From Fallopia convolvulus (lineage: Eukaryota; Streptophyta; Magnoliopsida; Caryophyllales; Polygonaceae): DNA of 64,000 nt. The notes under the pieces were generated by a model. It did no database searches. It worked only from the letters and a program-made list of their open reading frames with translations, and was not told where the DNA came from. Shown in pieces: positions 11,501 through 21,536 of this stretch (its first letter is position 1; every line of letters starts with the position of its first letter). Where the stretch lies: contig OZ024724.1 of NCBI GenBank assembly GCA_964016875.1, positions 35,735,786-35,799,785 on the forward strand, read 5' to 3'. Both the position numbers and the translations under genes were made by a program.

Positions 11501-13706
11501 GGCGTTTTTCGTCCCAAACAGTAGCTCCACCTGTTTTTGATGTTGTCCCAAAATTTGAGCCAGAACGCTCGGGTGGAAACTGGGAAATGCCGCTTGGCTT
11601 TGTCGACGCGTCGGGCGCCGAACGCCGGGCCGCTGTTTTGGCCGTTGAATCAGCCTCTTCTTTCTCTTCCTTGGCACGCCTAAGTGCCCTAGCTTGATCT
11701 CGACGTACCTGATCCTGTAGAACTTGTTGGGGAGACAAGGGTAGAAGAGAAACTCTCCTCCCATCATAGTTAAAAGAATAGGTGTTTAACATGCCATCAT
11801 AAATCACTCTCCTATCAAATAACCATGGTCTTCCTAACAATATATGAGTGCATTCCATGTTTACTACATCACACATAATGTCATCAACATAAGTACCAAT
11901 AGCAACACGGACTAAACACTGATGGGTGACAAGATTAGGACCTTCTGAATCATTAATTCCATTGAGACCATAACTAGTAGCCCTAGGTTGGGTTTTTAAT
12001 TGCAAGTGATCAACTACCTTAGCATTAATAATGTTATAGCAGCTACCACTATCAATTATCATGCATAACACTTGATTCTTTACTGTACACCTAGTATGAA
12101 AAATGTTTTCCCTTTGATCTAGCCTAGGTGTTTCTTGTAAAGTAAGAGTACGCATTGTTACCAAAGTTAGAGGCTGTTCGGTGCAATCTGGTTCAATGGC
12201 CTCTACGTCCTCCTCTTCTTGTCCAATACTGTCCTCCTCCACTTGATTTGGAGTTATATCTTCATCACTCACATATCCTCCATTGGTGGTGAGAAGCACT
12301 TGCTTTAGATTTGGACAATCCTTGGCATAGTGACCACGTCCTTGACACTTGTAGCACACTAAATCACGTGTTCTAGGCTGATTTGGAGGTCCATTGGTGG
12401 GACGCCTTTGGCCTTGAAAACCTGTTGGTTTAGGTGAGCTAGAAGCTCCCTTTTGCTGCATAGAAGAGTTAGAAGAATAAGAGTTGGAATTTGAACTAGG
12501 ATTAGGGCCATACCTTTTTGTAGCATTCCAAGCTTCTTTCTTCTTCCTTCGTTGCTGCTCATAGAGTAGTTGGGCTGAATGTACTAAGGCATTGAGATCC
12601 TTGATTTGTTGAATCTCCAATGTGTCTTGAATGCTTTGATTCAATCCAGCCATGAATTGGGTCCTTAGAGACCGTTGGGAATGATGAATTCCCGCTTTAA
12701 AGCTCAGATCCTCTAGCTCATTGAAGTACTCGGTTGGAGACTTGGTGCCTTGTTTGCAAGTTACAACTTTCAATCTCATGTGCTCGGTATGCTCTTCAGG
12801 CACATATTTCTTCCTCATTACAAACTTCAGCTGGCCCCAAGTTTCAATTGGTGGTAAGGCCTTTCTAATTCGATCCTCCTTCATTCTAAACCACCAATTT
12901 CTGGCGGTCCCAATAAAGTGGATGACAACAACAGCAACTTTCTCCCATTCTTCATATCCCATGTGATCTAGAATGAAATTTGTAGCTTGTTCCCACTCTA
13001 GATACTTCTCCGGGTTAAGCTCTCCATTGAATGGTTCTATCTTGATCTTTATATCACGTTTCCCAATCTGATTTACAACTTGGTTAACGTTGTTGTTGTT
13101 GTTCGGCCGTTGTACTCCATAGGCTGGTGGGAGATCTTCTACAACCTCAGCTTGGTTATAGAAATCATCTAGGGGAGGATGCCATGGGCGCCTTTCTTCC
13201 CCGGGATAACCATACGTCACATCATCAAAAGAGTTGTTGTATTGTTGATATTGTTGATGAGTGGCTTGAGGATACCGGTTGTGTGGCTGATTATAGACTT
13301 GTTGATGAGTAACCGGTGGAGTCCTCGACCCGATGCCTCTTCCTCTACCTCGGCCTGCTGTGGGGGAGTAGTGAGCCGGGGGATCATTATCTTTGTTGTA
13401 GCTAGCAAGCACATCATGTTCGTCATCCACTAGTTGTTGCTTGCCTTTGTCGCTACCCGAGGCTTGATTTGGGTCACTTGTAAGATCGACTGCAGGGGTG
13501 CTCTTGCGACTAGCTTGAGATGAATCAACCAATATTGCAAGTTGTTCCTCTAAATGCTTTAGTTGTGGAGCCAATGCAGCCGTGGCCAGTTCTACAGCTC
13601 GAGCCTGGCCATCGCGCACACCTTCACTAATGGACAACCTAATGAAGTCGATTGCCTCCTTAGTGAGACTCAATTCAGTTGGGTTAGGTTCTGATGGAAT
13701 CACCAT
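8340..13706 (-). CDS. gag-pol: Gag-Pol polyprotein of CRM-type gypsy element
   Basis: A single uninterrupted frame of 1788 codons, taking the ATG at 13704-13706. The open frame extends a few codons upstream, but without an ATG. Order of domains: Gag (about 215-400); CCHC zinc knuckle CYKCQGRGHYAKDC at 451-464; aspartic protease with DSG at 552; reverse transcriptase with VPKKDGTWRM and the YFDD catalytic site at 1030; RNase H with its first Asp near 1179; integrase with an HHCC zinc finger (from His 1361) and D1428, D1489, E1525. The last two integrase residues are 35 apart, the canonical D,D35E spacing. A GPITRSRAKK tail follows the integrase C-terminal domain; there is no classical chromodomain. 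The frame passes through the purine tract and ends 211 bp inside the 3' LTR. It would package, reverse-transcribe and integrate the element. All catalytic residues I can place are present. Confidence 0.95.
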   Translation of the reverse strand: MVIPSEPNPTELSLTKEAIDFIRLSISEGVRDGQARAVELATAALAPQLKHLEEQLAILVDSSQASRKSTPAVDLTSDPNQASGSDKGKQQLVDDEHDVLASYNKDNDPPAHYSPTAGRGRGRGIGSRTPPVTHQQVYNQPHNRYPQATHQQYQQYNNSFDDVTYGYPGEERRPWHPPLDDFYNQAEVVEDLPPAYGVQRPNNNNNVNQVVNQIGKRDIKIKIEPFNGELNPEKYLEWEQATNFILDHMGYEEWEKVAVVVIHFIGTARNWWFRMKEDRIRKALPPIETWGQLKFVMRKKYVPEEHTEHMRLKVVTCKQGTKSPTEYFNELEDLSFKAGIHHSQRSLRTQFMAGLNQSIQDTLEIQQIKDLNALVHSAQLLYEQQRRKKKEAWNATKRYGPNPSSNSNSYSSNSSMQQKGASSSPKPTGFQGQRRPTNGPPNQPRTRDLVCYKCQGRGHYAKDCPNLKQVLLTTNGGYVSDEDITPNQVEEDSIGQEEEDVEAIEPDCTEQPLTLVTMRTLTLQETPRLDQRENIFHTRCTVKNQVLCMIIDSGSCYNIINAKVVDHLQLKTQPRATSYGLNGINDSEGPNLVTHQCLVRVAIGTYVDDIMCDVVNMECTHILLGRPWLFDRRVIYDGMLNTYSFNYDGRRVSLLPLSPQQVLQDQVRRDQARALRRAKEEKEEADSTAKTAARRSAPDASTKPSGISQFPPERSGSNFGTTSKTGGATVWDEKRRENVPKTPKVPSNTSSSASGTKTGLSPNPLERFGSNFGSNSETRRATNMEKERLQKEPKIGLKGSVEQRSLVTQSSIPFPNSSCLLLMRKEILIISQDISHLPKCLQDLLQEFEDVMPEELPEGLPPIRGIEHQIDLVPDASLPNRSAYRASPEETAELHRQVQDLMDKGYVRESLSPCAVPVILVPKKDGTWRMCVDCRAINQITVKYRHPIPRLDDMLDELHGANFFSKIDLRSGYHQIRMRGGDEWKTAFKTKYGLYEWLVMPFGLTNAPSTFMRLMNHVLRKYLGRFVVVYFDDILIYSKTMQEHVDHLRAVLDTLRLEKLYVNLKKCSFCSESTIFLGFVVSKGGLKVDEDKIKAIKEWPQPTTPTMVRSFLGLAGFYRRFVRDFSTIAAPLHELTKKDTTFKWREQQENAFNTLKDRLCHAPVLQLPDFSKAFEIEVDASGHGIGGVLLQDKKPIAYFSEKLSGAELNYPTYDKELYALIRVLKTWSHYLWPKEFVIHSDHEALKYLKGQSRLSRRHARWVEFMETFPYVVKHKKGKENVGADALSRRYVLLNLCDVKILGFAMIRELYASDPHFAEICKNCMSRGEIDTYFIDDGYLFKAGKLCIPSSSIRRLLTKEVHESRGHRGLEKTLEGLKEHYYWPKMSNYVLRFVKSCVVCAKAKSRLHPHGLYQPLPIPSSPWEDISMDFIVGLPRTRKGRDSIFVVVDRFSKMAHFIPCHTTDDAVHIADLFFREIVRLHGIPCSIVSDRDAKFLSYFWKSLWSKLGTKLLFSTSCHPQTDGQTEVTNRTLGVLLRTMLKANLKRWEDVLPFVEFAYNRSIHSATKMTPFEVVYGLNPRTPVDMTPQPYKGKESFEANKRAEFVKKLHETTRMHLERKSMKYKAHADKGRKQVIFEEGDLVWVHLRKERFPNQRKNKLDQRGDGPFRIIRRIGPNAYHVDMPGEYGVHPTFNVADLSLYVPDFDSDVESETIRAQVEENDAVNPAMSQTDVDELIRVPSDGPITRSRAKKIAQGTTAILVRLAAVIEEPSKAKWVSCIRHQLRPDSMD
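8551..8563 (-). other. Polypurine tract of CRM element, inside the coding frame
   Basis: On the minus strand AAGTGGAGGAGAA directly precedes the LTR start TGATGCAG. It is translated as part of QVEEN in the Gag-Pol tail, so the tract is under both protein and priming constraint. Confidence 0.8.
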
Positions 13707-15093
13707 TGTTCCTGAAACAAGCAAGAAGGTAGAGAGAGTAGTGTGTTCTAAAGTAAATCACAACAAGCAATACCACACCTTGATCAAGCCAAAACTTGCC
13801 TCAAAGCAATCCAATCAACTTAATTCAGTTTTTTTTTTTTTTTTGGGCTGTTTTGAGGGAGTAAAATGGTAGATATAGTGTAGGTCTGGAATACTAATGA
13901 TATTTAAAGGAAATATGCAGCTTAAGCAAATGGCAAAAATGCAATAAGACAAGCAATGCAAATAATCCCTTTATGAGCTCTAAAACACATGCAATCTCTC
14001 AATTGACTCTATGCAAGTTAATAAAGCCAAAATTCAGCATGCAAGGACAGAAAATATGGTAGGCTTAGTGACTTTTATTTCGTCACTCTTTTTCTTCAAA
14101 GTGATTTCTACTTAGCTATCTTTTTAAGCAAGCAGTCACTAGGGTTGAAAGTGGCTTAAAACTAGCTGGGGTAGATCACTTTTCTTTTCTGTTTTTTTTT
14201 TTTTTTTTTTTTTTTGATTTTATGCACAAACTACTCTTGTGCTATAATGAAGAAACAAGCAAAGCAAAGCAACAATGCAAAGGACGAAATTACAAGGTAT
14301 ACACGAACTGAAAATTTTTTTTTTTTTTTTTTTAACTAAGTGACTTTTGCTACCAATGAAACCAACTAGAAGCCAAATTAACACAAGAAGAAGGGGTAGG
14401 TCGAATTTGACGGGATGCAATGACAGAAATTAGCAAATATCAAACAAGCAATATGAATCTCTATTGATCATGCAACATGAAATAAAAACTCATAAAAATT
14501 GTAGGAAGACAATTGCTACTCTTAATTGCAACAAAACTCAACCAATTCAACCAAAAGCATGCAACAAATCCCTTAAAATCTCCTAGATGGGTTATTACTT
14601 GGAGGGCAAGCAACAACAAAGAATTAGGGTTTGGTGATCTCGGCTGAAGGCTAGGGTTAGGGTTTGCGGATTTGGATCTAGGGTTTGAGGGATTGGTAGG
14701 GTTCGAACTAGTGTTTGCGAGAATTAGGGTTACCTAGGGTTTCTCGCACTAGGGTTAGGGTTTGGGTTTGGACTGCCGCCAGATTAGGGTTAGGGTTACA
14801 AGGGTGGGGTGGGCGAACTAGGGTTAGGCTAGTCCGAATTGGATGGGGGTGGTGTGGTTAGGCTCGGCTGGTGGTGAATGGTGGTGCGGTAGAGACGAGC
14901 GACACCAGTTTGGTGTAGTGGTGGCGGTTCGTGGTGGTTGGGTGGCGGAAATATGGTGGTGGTGGTGAAAAATTCAATCTTTTGGTCTCAAAAATTCTAA
15001 CTTTAGGTAAAGGTGGGATTTTTGGGATCAAAAACTGAATCAAATCAATTAGAAAGCAAATTAAGGAAAGAAACAATTACTTGGCGAGACGCT
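13707..15093 (-). other. Leader of CRM element with homopolymer tracts and telomere-like repeats
   Basis: About 1.39 kb between the primer site and the gag ATG. It holds three long T runs on the plus strand (16 at 13829-13844, 24 at 14192-14215, 19 at 14315-14333), i.e. A runs in the element RNA. At about 14625-14795 it has a cluster of TAGGGTT/TTAGGG-like units (reading CCCTAA-like on the element strand), followed by a GGTGG-rich stretch to about 14970. Short frames here (for example 14858-15076 minus) have no family match that I recognise and are probably chance. Confidence 0.8.
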
Positions 15094-15107
15094 GGATTAT
15101 GATACCA
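15094..15107 (-). other. Primer-binding site of CRM element
   Basis: On the minus strand TGGTATCATAATCC begins two bases (AG) inside the 5' LTR end. The first eight bases match the 3' end of initiator-Met tRNA (TGGTATCA), and the match fades after that. The non-autonomous element at 31470-35423 has the same start (AGTGGTATCAT). Confidence 0.75.
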
Positions 15108-15109
15108 CT

Positions 15110-16281
15110 TGATACGTGATCGCCTCGGATTACTCCTCAGAAACCTCGTATTTGACCACACAGGAGCCCGATCTTGCCAGCAAATCAATTCAATCCTACA
15201 AAGCTTTCAAATTTAGTAACTTGATGCGCAAGGAACAATCAATTGAATGAATGAATGACGAATCTGAAATTGATTGATGATGAATTGATCGAAATTGATA
15301 TAGGAATTCAAATAGAAAGTTCAATTGAATTGGCTCTAACGCTAAATTCAATTGATGAACTAGGATCGATCTTTAACAACCAACCTAGAACTAAACTAGA
15401 TGAACAACTTATCAACCAATCTGAATTTCGAAATTAAGAACAAGAGAGAGAAAATTCGGCTATTTGATGATGATGATCTCGAGATTGCAATTCACACAAA
15501 CACAATTGTTTTTGAGCCCAAGGACTAGATAAACCTTTCTTAGGGTTTATCTAATCTCAAGCTGATTTTTATTAATGAAACTGAAAAGTATTTATAGAGA
15601 ATACAAAAGCTAATACTTGGGGAGCAAGGAAGGGGAGGTGGCCGGCCCTAGATGGGGAGAATGAGCCTCCTTTGCTTGCTTCCCAAGATATAATAATATC
15701 TAAATAAATCTAACTAGATTCCCTTAAATAAATAAATCATAGCTGAATTATTTATTTAAGGAAATAATCCTAACAACCTTAAAATATCTCTAACAAACTA
15801 AAAATATCTCTAACAACCAGGAGAGAGAAGATCAACCAACTAACATAAGCCTATTGGCTGATTTCTCTACATTATTTAATTAAGTTCACACGCCTATAAT
15901 AAAATAAATAGATAGATATTTTCTCCATTTAGAATGGTCAAGTCAAAGGGTTGACTTTGACCCATATACCAATTTATCTCACCCGGTCACTTACTAAATT
16001 CAGCCCTAAAGTGAGACAAATTAATACATGTTTCTAAATAAAGAAATAGTGAATTTCGGCCCTCATATTATCAATCCATGGAATCCGGCCTCAATTGATG
16101 TCGAATGCACGAGACCCACTTCGCCTTGCTAGGCTCTTCAATAACCGCTGCCAATCGAACCAAGATCGCTGTTGTGCCTTGAGCAATCTTCTTAGCTCGA
16201 CTTCTTGTGATTGGTCCGTCAGAAGGCACTCGAATCAACTCATCGACGTCGGTTTGAGACATGGCAGGCTTCACTGCATCA
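15110..16281 (-). repeat. 5' LTR of CRM element with promoter
   Basis: 1172 bp, differing at four sites from 7379-8550. On the minus strand a TATAAATA box lies at 15589-15596, a plausible core promoter for the element RNA. Because Gag-Pol ends inside the 3' LTR, this LTR also carries a non-functional copy of the last ~70 codons (16071-16281). Confidence 0.95.
15589..15596 (-). promoter_or_regulatory. TATA box in CRM 5' LTR
   Basis: TATAAATA on the minus strand in the middle of the 5' LTR, about 480 bp from its U5 end. The same box is in the 3' LTR at 7858-7865. Its position fits a U3 promoter. The start site itself cannot be seen. Confidence 0.55.
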
Positions 16282-17413
16282 ACTTGGCCCCTTGATCAGT
16301 TGTGTGTTCAGGAGGGTCCCTGTTGAGCTCTTCTTCGATTTCCTTGAGTTGGGCCTCCTCCTCGACAGTTCCCATTATGATAGGAGGAGGGTTCTTGGTC
16401 ATTTTGCCGATGACCACGGAGAGAGGGAGATCATCGTCGTCCGAGGTAAGGGAGACGGCACTTTTGGATGGTGAGGGAGAGGCGAGTTTTGTGGTGGTAG
16501 GGGATGTGGTGGAAGAAGGAAGAGAAGAAGAAATGGGAGTAGAGAGTTGGGTAGAAGGAGGAGGAACGGTTTTGGTAACCTGGGGAGTATAGATCCCCGA
16601 GGTAGGAATGGGAGAGGTGGAGGTGTGTTTTGATAAGGAAAGAGGAGAAGGAGTTTTGTGAGGTGGAGGTGGAGTTGGAGTTCCCGTTGTTATGGGAACG
16701 GAAGGAAGTGAAGAAGGTGGAGTTCCTTTTGGAGTGGGAACAGAAGGAGGTGGTGGTGGAGGAGTCTGTTGTTTCGTGGGAGGAGGTTTGGGAGGTCCCT
16801 TAGTTATGGGAAGAGGGAGAGAGGAAGAGGAAGGGAGTAGACTCTGGGATTGGGAGGTCCCATCGTCGGAGGGGAAAGCGTATGGAGGTTTGGTCATACA
16901 GGAACTCTCCTTGGAGCAGTTCAAGTATTCCTCAAACTTGAAGTGGGGCTTTTTCCTGGGCTCCGAGAATTCGGAGACCGCATTATGTTTGCGTTTTTTG
17001 GATCTGGAGGGATCGTGGGAATGTTTGGATTTTTTGGGTTTTGAGGGGTCTTTGGAGGAGTGGCGTCGTTTGGATGAATGTCGGTGTTTGGATTTTCGGG
17101 GTTTCTCATTGATGGAAGGACGAGCATCTCCGAAATTGTCAACGATGACAACGCCGGAGGAGGTGTTGGTGGTTGAAGGAGGAGGAAGGGATTCAGAAGA
17201 GGTGGCGGAAGAGGTCCAGGCCACAGTGTCGTCGGCCGGAGGAGGAGGAGGGGGCAAGAAAGGGCTTACTTGGTTGTAGAGCCCTTGGATAAGAACATCC
17301 TTCATAATTGGGTCTTGTTCTTTCTCAATCTCTTTCAATTGAGAGATGAAGAGGATTCGAGGGTTGGCATGTACCCACTCTTTGATCTAGGCAAAGGTGT
17401 GTTGAGGGGCCAT
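16282..17413 (-). pseudogene. Sirevirus downstream ORF, N-terminal part
   Basis: Minus-strand frame starting at an ATG at 17411-17413. It is broken by an in-frame TAG at 17387-17389 (codon 9), then open to the CRM insertion point at 16282. After a short helical start it becomes Pro/Ser/Thr-rich with poly-Pro runs, and it has a Lys/His/Ser-rich block near 16980-17130. It continues at 7378 on the other side of the CRM element in the same frame. The Gly-rich frames on the opposite strand are shadows of the proline-rich coding. The function of the family is unknown; it is the extra ORF typical of Sirevirus-like copies. Confidence 0.7.
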
Positions 17414-18180
17414 TTTTGTAAGGTTTTTGAAGGTTTTGAAGGTTTCTTTAAAAAGGGAGTGAAAGGGATGTGGAGAAGAAGAATGTCAGAGATGGAAGAT
17501 GGAATAAGATCCCAAAAATGGCAAATGAGGGTTTTAAGGAGAGAAGGGGCGAAGGGGCGAAGGGGCGAAGGGTAGAAAGGGAAGTGGAAAACCTCGATAA
17601 CCGTCGCCCAATGAACTTGGGGCATCGTTTCAACTTCCATGGCACGCTTCTGGACACACGTCACGATCTCTCGGGAAGTCCTTTTCAAAATTTGAATACT
17701 TGGCATTTAACGCTTCAGAGCCTCTGACACAAAAGTCCGCTTCCCAAGTGACGGTTCGTCTTTGTAGATGAGTCAGCGTTCCCTTGCTAGTATTTATCAG
17801 TTCCCATGATCATATCAAGGTCAGGGAGAGTGAAGTGGTTAAGGGAACTTCACACTCATCCTTTTGTGGGGCTAGGGAACTCAAAAGGGAGCCAGACAAT
17901 TTGTGACTCGATAAAGGAGTGAATATTTTGGCTCATGAGAAGCGTTTGTCTGGTCCCTAGCTTAGGGTGGGTCATATGATCAACCGTCATGGTGGCTTAT
18001 AAAGAGGGATAAAGGGAACTCTGGTTGATCATTTTGGGCCAAAAGAAATAGAGTTCCTTTGTACACATTTATCTTTAGACTAGTAATCATGGCATAGTGA
18101 AAGCAATAAGTCCAAGTTCCCTATCATGCAATCTTGTATAAACTAGTCAGGCATTGAGGGAGAAACAAACAAGGACTTGT
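17414..18180 (-). other. Spacer between RNase H and downstream ORF in copia element 1
   Basis: About 770 bp with no convincing gene. A part at about 17960-18060 (minus) matches 47620-47700 (plus) of copia element 2, including a shared TTTTGGCCCAAAATGATCAA core. The spacer is thus conserved between the two families and may be the leader of the downstream ORF. A frame at 17335-17706 (minus) overlaps the start of the downstream ORF and looks like chance. Confidence 0.5.
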
Positions 18181-19998
18181 TTAGTTTAGAGTTATCATCC
18201 CTAGGAGCATTCGAAAACGCTGGTAGGGACGTCTGTCTAAGGCTTTGGTGAGAATGTCCGCAATTTGCTCTTCAGTTCTACAGTGTTCCATCGAGATGTT
18301 CCCACTTTCAACATTGTCACGTAGAAAGTGATGCCTTATATCTATATGCTTAGTTCTAGAATGATGCACAGGATTTTTGGAAATGTTTATGGCACTAGTA
18401 TTATCACAAAGTATGGGAACTGGGCCAAAAGACATGCCGTTATCTTGAAGTTGTGACTTAAGCCATAGAACTTGGGAAAAACAAGATGCGGCAGCCACAT
18501 ATTCTGCTTCAGCTGTGGAGAGAGCCACTGAGTTTTGCTTTTTAGATCCCCATGAGACTAAGCATGACCCTAGGAACTGGGCCATTCCAGATGTGCTCTT
18601 TCTATCAACCAGGTGCCCTGCAAAGTCCGCATCTGTGTATGCAATGAGCTCAAGGGAACTGTTCCTTGGATACAAGAGACACAAGTTATCGTTCCCTTTG
18701 AGATACCTGAAAATTCTCTTCACCTCTTTCAGGTGTGATTCCATAGGGTTAGCTTGAAAACGAGCACAAAGACATACGGAGAACATGATATCAGGTCTAC
18801 TAGCTGTTAAGTAGAGAAGGGACCCGATCATACCTCGATAGTTCCGTTGGTCCACACTAATACCTGTTTCATTCGCATTGAGCCTTGAATTTGGTGAGAT
18901 GGGAGTGTCAATGGGCTTGGAGTGTTCCATCCCATACTTCACGAGCATTTCCTTGATGTATTTCTGTTGATGAATCTTTGTTCCCTCCTTGGTTTAGGAT
19001 ATTTGAAGTCCCACGAAGAACATGAGTTCCCCAATGAGACTCATCTCAAACTCACTGCTCATGAGGTCCTTAAAGTTCTCTACAAGAGTTTCGTTAGTTG
19101 CTCCAAAAACAATGTCATCAACATAGACTTGCACGATCAAAATGTCTTTAGACTCTTTCTTTAAAAACAAGGTCTTGTCTATGTAACCTCGAAGGTATCA
19201 GTGGGACAAGAGGAATTGAGCAAACCTATCATACCAAGCTTGGGGAGCTTGTTTGAGTCCGTAGAGTGCCCTCTCCAGGAAGTAGACATGGTTGGGTTGC
19301 TTCTCATCTTCGAATCCTGGGGGTTGAGCCACATATACTTCTTCCTTGAGATGTCCATTGAGGAAGGCTGTTTTCACATCCATTTGATAAAGCTTGAATC
19401 CCTTGTGAGCAACATAGGCAATTAGAAGTCTGATGGCCTCGATCCTGGCAAACGGTGCGAAGGTCTCATCGTAGTCGATTCCTTCCTCTTGCCTATAGCC
19501 TTGTGCCACTAGCCTAGCCTTGTTTCTTGCTACAGCCCCAATATCATCGAGCTTGTTCCTAAAGACCCATCGAGTTCCTATGATGTTCTTGTTCTTGGGC
19601 CTAGGAACTAGCTTCCAAACTTTGTTCCTCTCGAACTGGTGGAGCTCCTCTTGCATGGCTTGGATCCAATCTGGGTCCTTCAAAGCTTCTTTGATATTTT
19701 TGGGTTCCACCATTGAAACAAACGCGTTAAAAGCACAAATTATTGAGAGAGGAGCGAGTTTGTACACCTTTATCATACGGGGAGATGATGTTCTCAATGG
19801 GGTGGTCCTTCCTTTGTTGAAAGGTTCTTGTATGAGTGGGTTCCCTTGCACTTGTGTCATCTTCAGTGGAGGCTTCTTTGTCATGGGAACACTCATCTTC
19901 AGCTTCTTCATTAAGTGTTTCTTCAGATATTCCTGGCAAGCTCCCTCTTTGTTCCCCCTGAATACTTGATTCTGGCAGGGTATTTTCTTGGGGAACAA
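18181..19998 (-). pseudogene. Copia element 1 reverse transcriptase / RNase H, broken
   Basis: Minus-strand RT of copia type: the KNKNIIGTRWVF motif, the MDVKTAFLNG core and the YVDD catalytic site at 19114-19125, followed by copia RNase H (the DADFAGH and STAEAEYVAA motifs) ending with a TAA at 18181-18183. All of it is in one frame but is cut by TGA at 19198-19200 and TAA at 18994-18996. At about 19735-19745 a one-base shift separates it from the integrase frame. The domains are otherwise recognisable at full length. Confidence 0.88.
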
Positions 19999-21508
19999 GA
20001 GAGTTGGAGGTGTCTTGTAATTCTTCTAAGGAGGGAACTTCGAGGGAGATTTGATCAGTGAGAGTTGGATCTCCTTCGTTGTTCCCTGGTTGTGGGATGT
20101 TGCTTGCACTTGGATAGTCTTCATCCCTCTTCCTTGGCTCATTATCATCATCATCATCGTCTTCTTGTCTTACTAGTTTGAACAGAGTTCCCTTCCCTTG
20201 GGTCTCTGTTCCCATCTTTACAGATTTCTCGTTGAAGACGACATGGATGCTTTCTTCTATCTTCTTGGTTCTTTTGTTGAAAACCCTGTAAGCTTTGCTT
20301 TGAGATGAGTATCCCAGGGAGATCCCTTCGTCGCTTCTGGGATCGAATTTTCCAAGATTGTCTTTGCCATTGTTATGGACAAAGCATGTGCATCCGAATG
20401 TCCTTAGATGGGAGATGTTTGGTTTTCTCCCCTTGATGAGCTCGTAGGATGTCTTCTTGATCAAGGGCCTTGTCATGGCTCGGTTCAAGATGTATGTAGC
20501 TGTAGAGATGGCTTCAGCCCAAAAATACTCAGGAACTCCGCTTTCAATCATCATGGTCCTCGCCATGTCCTCCAGGGTTTTGTTCTTTCTCTCGACAACT
20601 CCATTTTGCTGAGGAGTGCGAGGAGCTGAGAAATTGTGGGAGATCCCATTTTTGTCACAGAAGTTCAAGAACTCCGAGTTTTGAAACTCAGTTCCATGGT
20701 CAGATCTGATGGCTTTCAGCTTTAGCCCCAAGCTTACTTCTGTTCTTTTGATGAAGGGCTCGAATTCTTCAAATGCTTGTGATTTTGCCTTCAAGAAAAT
20801 AACCCAGGTGAATCTTGAAAAATCATCAATTAAAACATACATGTACCTTTTTCCACCGTAGCTAGCCGTTCTCATGGGACCACAGAGATTCATGTGAATT
20901 AGTTCTAAGGACCTGGTTGTGCTTACCACCTTCTTGGATTTAAAGGAGTTCCTGGTTTGTTTCCCTCGAACACATGCTTCACATATTTTGACTCCTTCGA
21001 GATTGATCCGTGGAAGATCAATGACCAGATCCTGGAGATAAAGCTTCAGGATTTGATTTACACCTGCATGTCCCAGTCTTCGATGCTAGAGTTCCGTGTC
21101 ATCTTGGGAACTCGCAAGGCACAGCTTCATTGTTGGTTCAAAGTCAGTATCCACCACATACACATTGTTGTATCTTCTTCCTCTCAAAATTACTTTGTTG
21201 GTCTTCTTGTTGATGACGAGGCATTCTTCTGAGTCGAAAGTGACGACGTTGTTCCCTTGATCACACATCTGGGAGACACTCAAAAGATTGTATCCCAGAT
21301 CCTTTATCAAATTTACGTTGCTAACTTTGATAGATCTATTGAGCAACACTTCTCCTTTTCCAATAACTTCTCCCTTGTTTTTGTTGCCAAATGAGACGTG
21401 GCCTCCTTCGGCATGAGTGTGGAGTGAGATGAGGATATCTTTGTTTCCTGTCATATGGTTCGAGCATCCGCTATCTATGAACCATGTATTGTTCCCTCTC
21501 ACTGCCAC
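19727..21508 (-). pseudogene. Copia element 1 protease and integrase, broken
   Basis: Minus strand. The protease shows WFIDSGCSNHM near 21456-21488. The GAG-pre-integrase zinc region (HRRLGHAG, then a Cys pair) lies at about 20960-21085, and the integrase core follows with SDHGTEF and QQNGVVERKN. An in-frame TAG at 21086-21088 separates protease from integrase. At the first catalytic position of the integrase (HMNLCGP) there is Asn where copia integrases have Asp, so this integrase is probably inactive even apart from the stop. An acidic linker (19900-20260) leads to RT. A TAG at 21509-21511 lies just upstream of the protease frame. Confidence 0.88.
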
Positions 21509-21536
21509 CTACAAGGAAAAGTTCGTGTTTTGAGAC

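Larger units (their letters stand above)
7379..16281 (-). mobile_element. Intact CRM-clade Ty3/gypsy retrotransposon, nested in copia element 1
   Basis: 8903 bp on the minus strand, with LTRs of exactly 1172 bp each (7379-8550 and 15110-16281; TGAT...ATCA ends). I find four substitutions between them, at about 7493, 7762, 8211 and 8538, i.e. 0.34%. There is a perfect ACTTG target duplication, a primer site, a long leader, one uninterrupted Gag-Pol frame and a purine tract. The RT region strongly resembles the CRM (centromeric retrotransposon) clade of chromoviruses, and the Gag-Pol end runs into the 3' LTR, which is also typical of CRM. With a commonly used plant rate of about 1.3e-8 substitutions per site per year, the divergence would mean an age near 0.1-0.2 million years (inference). 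Nothing visible in it is broken. Confidence 0.93.

Noticed and set aside
14625..14800. Interstitial telomere tract
   Set aside because: Units are degenerate and interrupted, lie inside the leader of an LTR element, and do not form a long perfect TTTAGGG array.
16692..17279. Gly-rich frame of 195 codons on the plus strand
   Set aside because: It is the complement of a Pro/Ser-rich coding sequence on the minus strand; Gly/Glu richness is a by-product of that.
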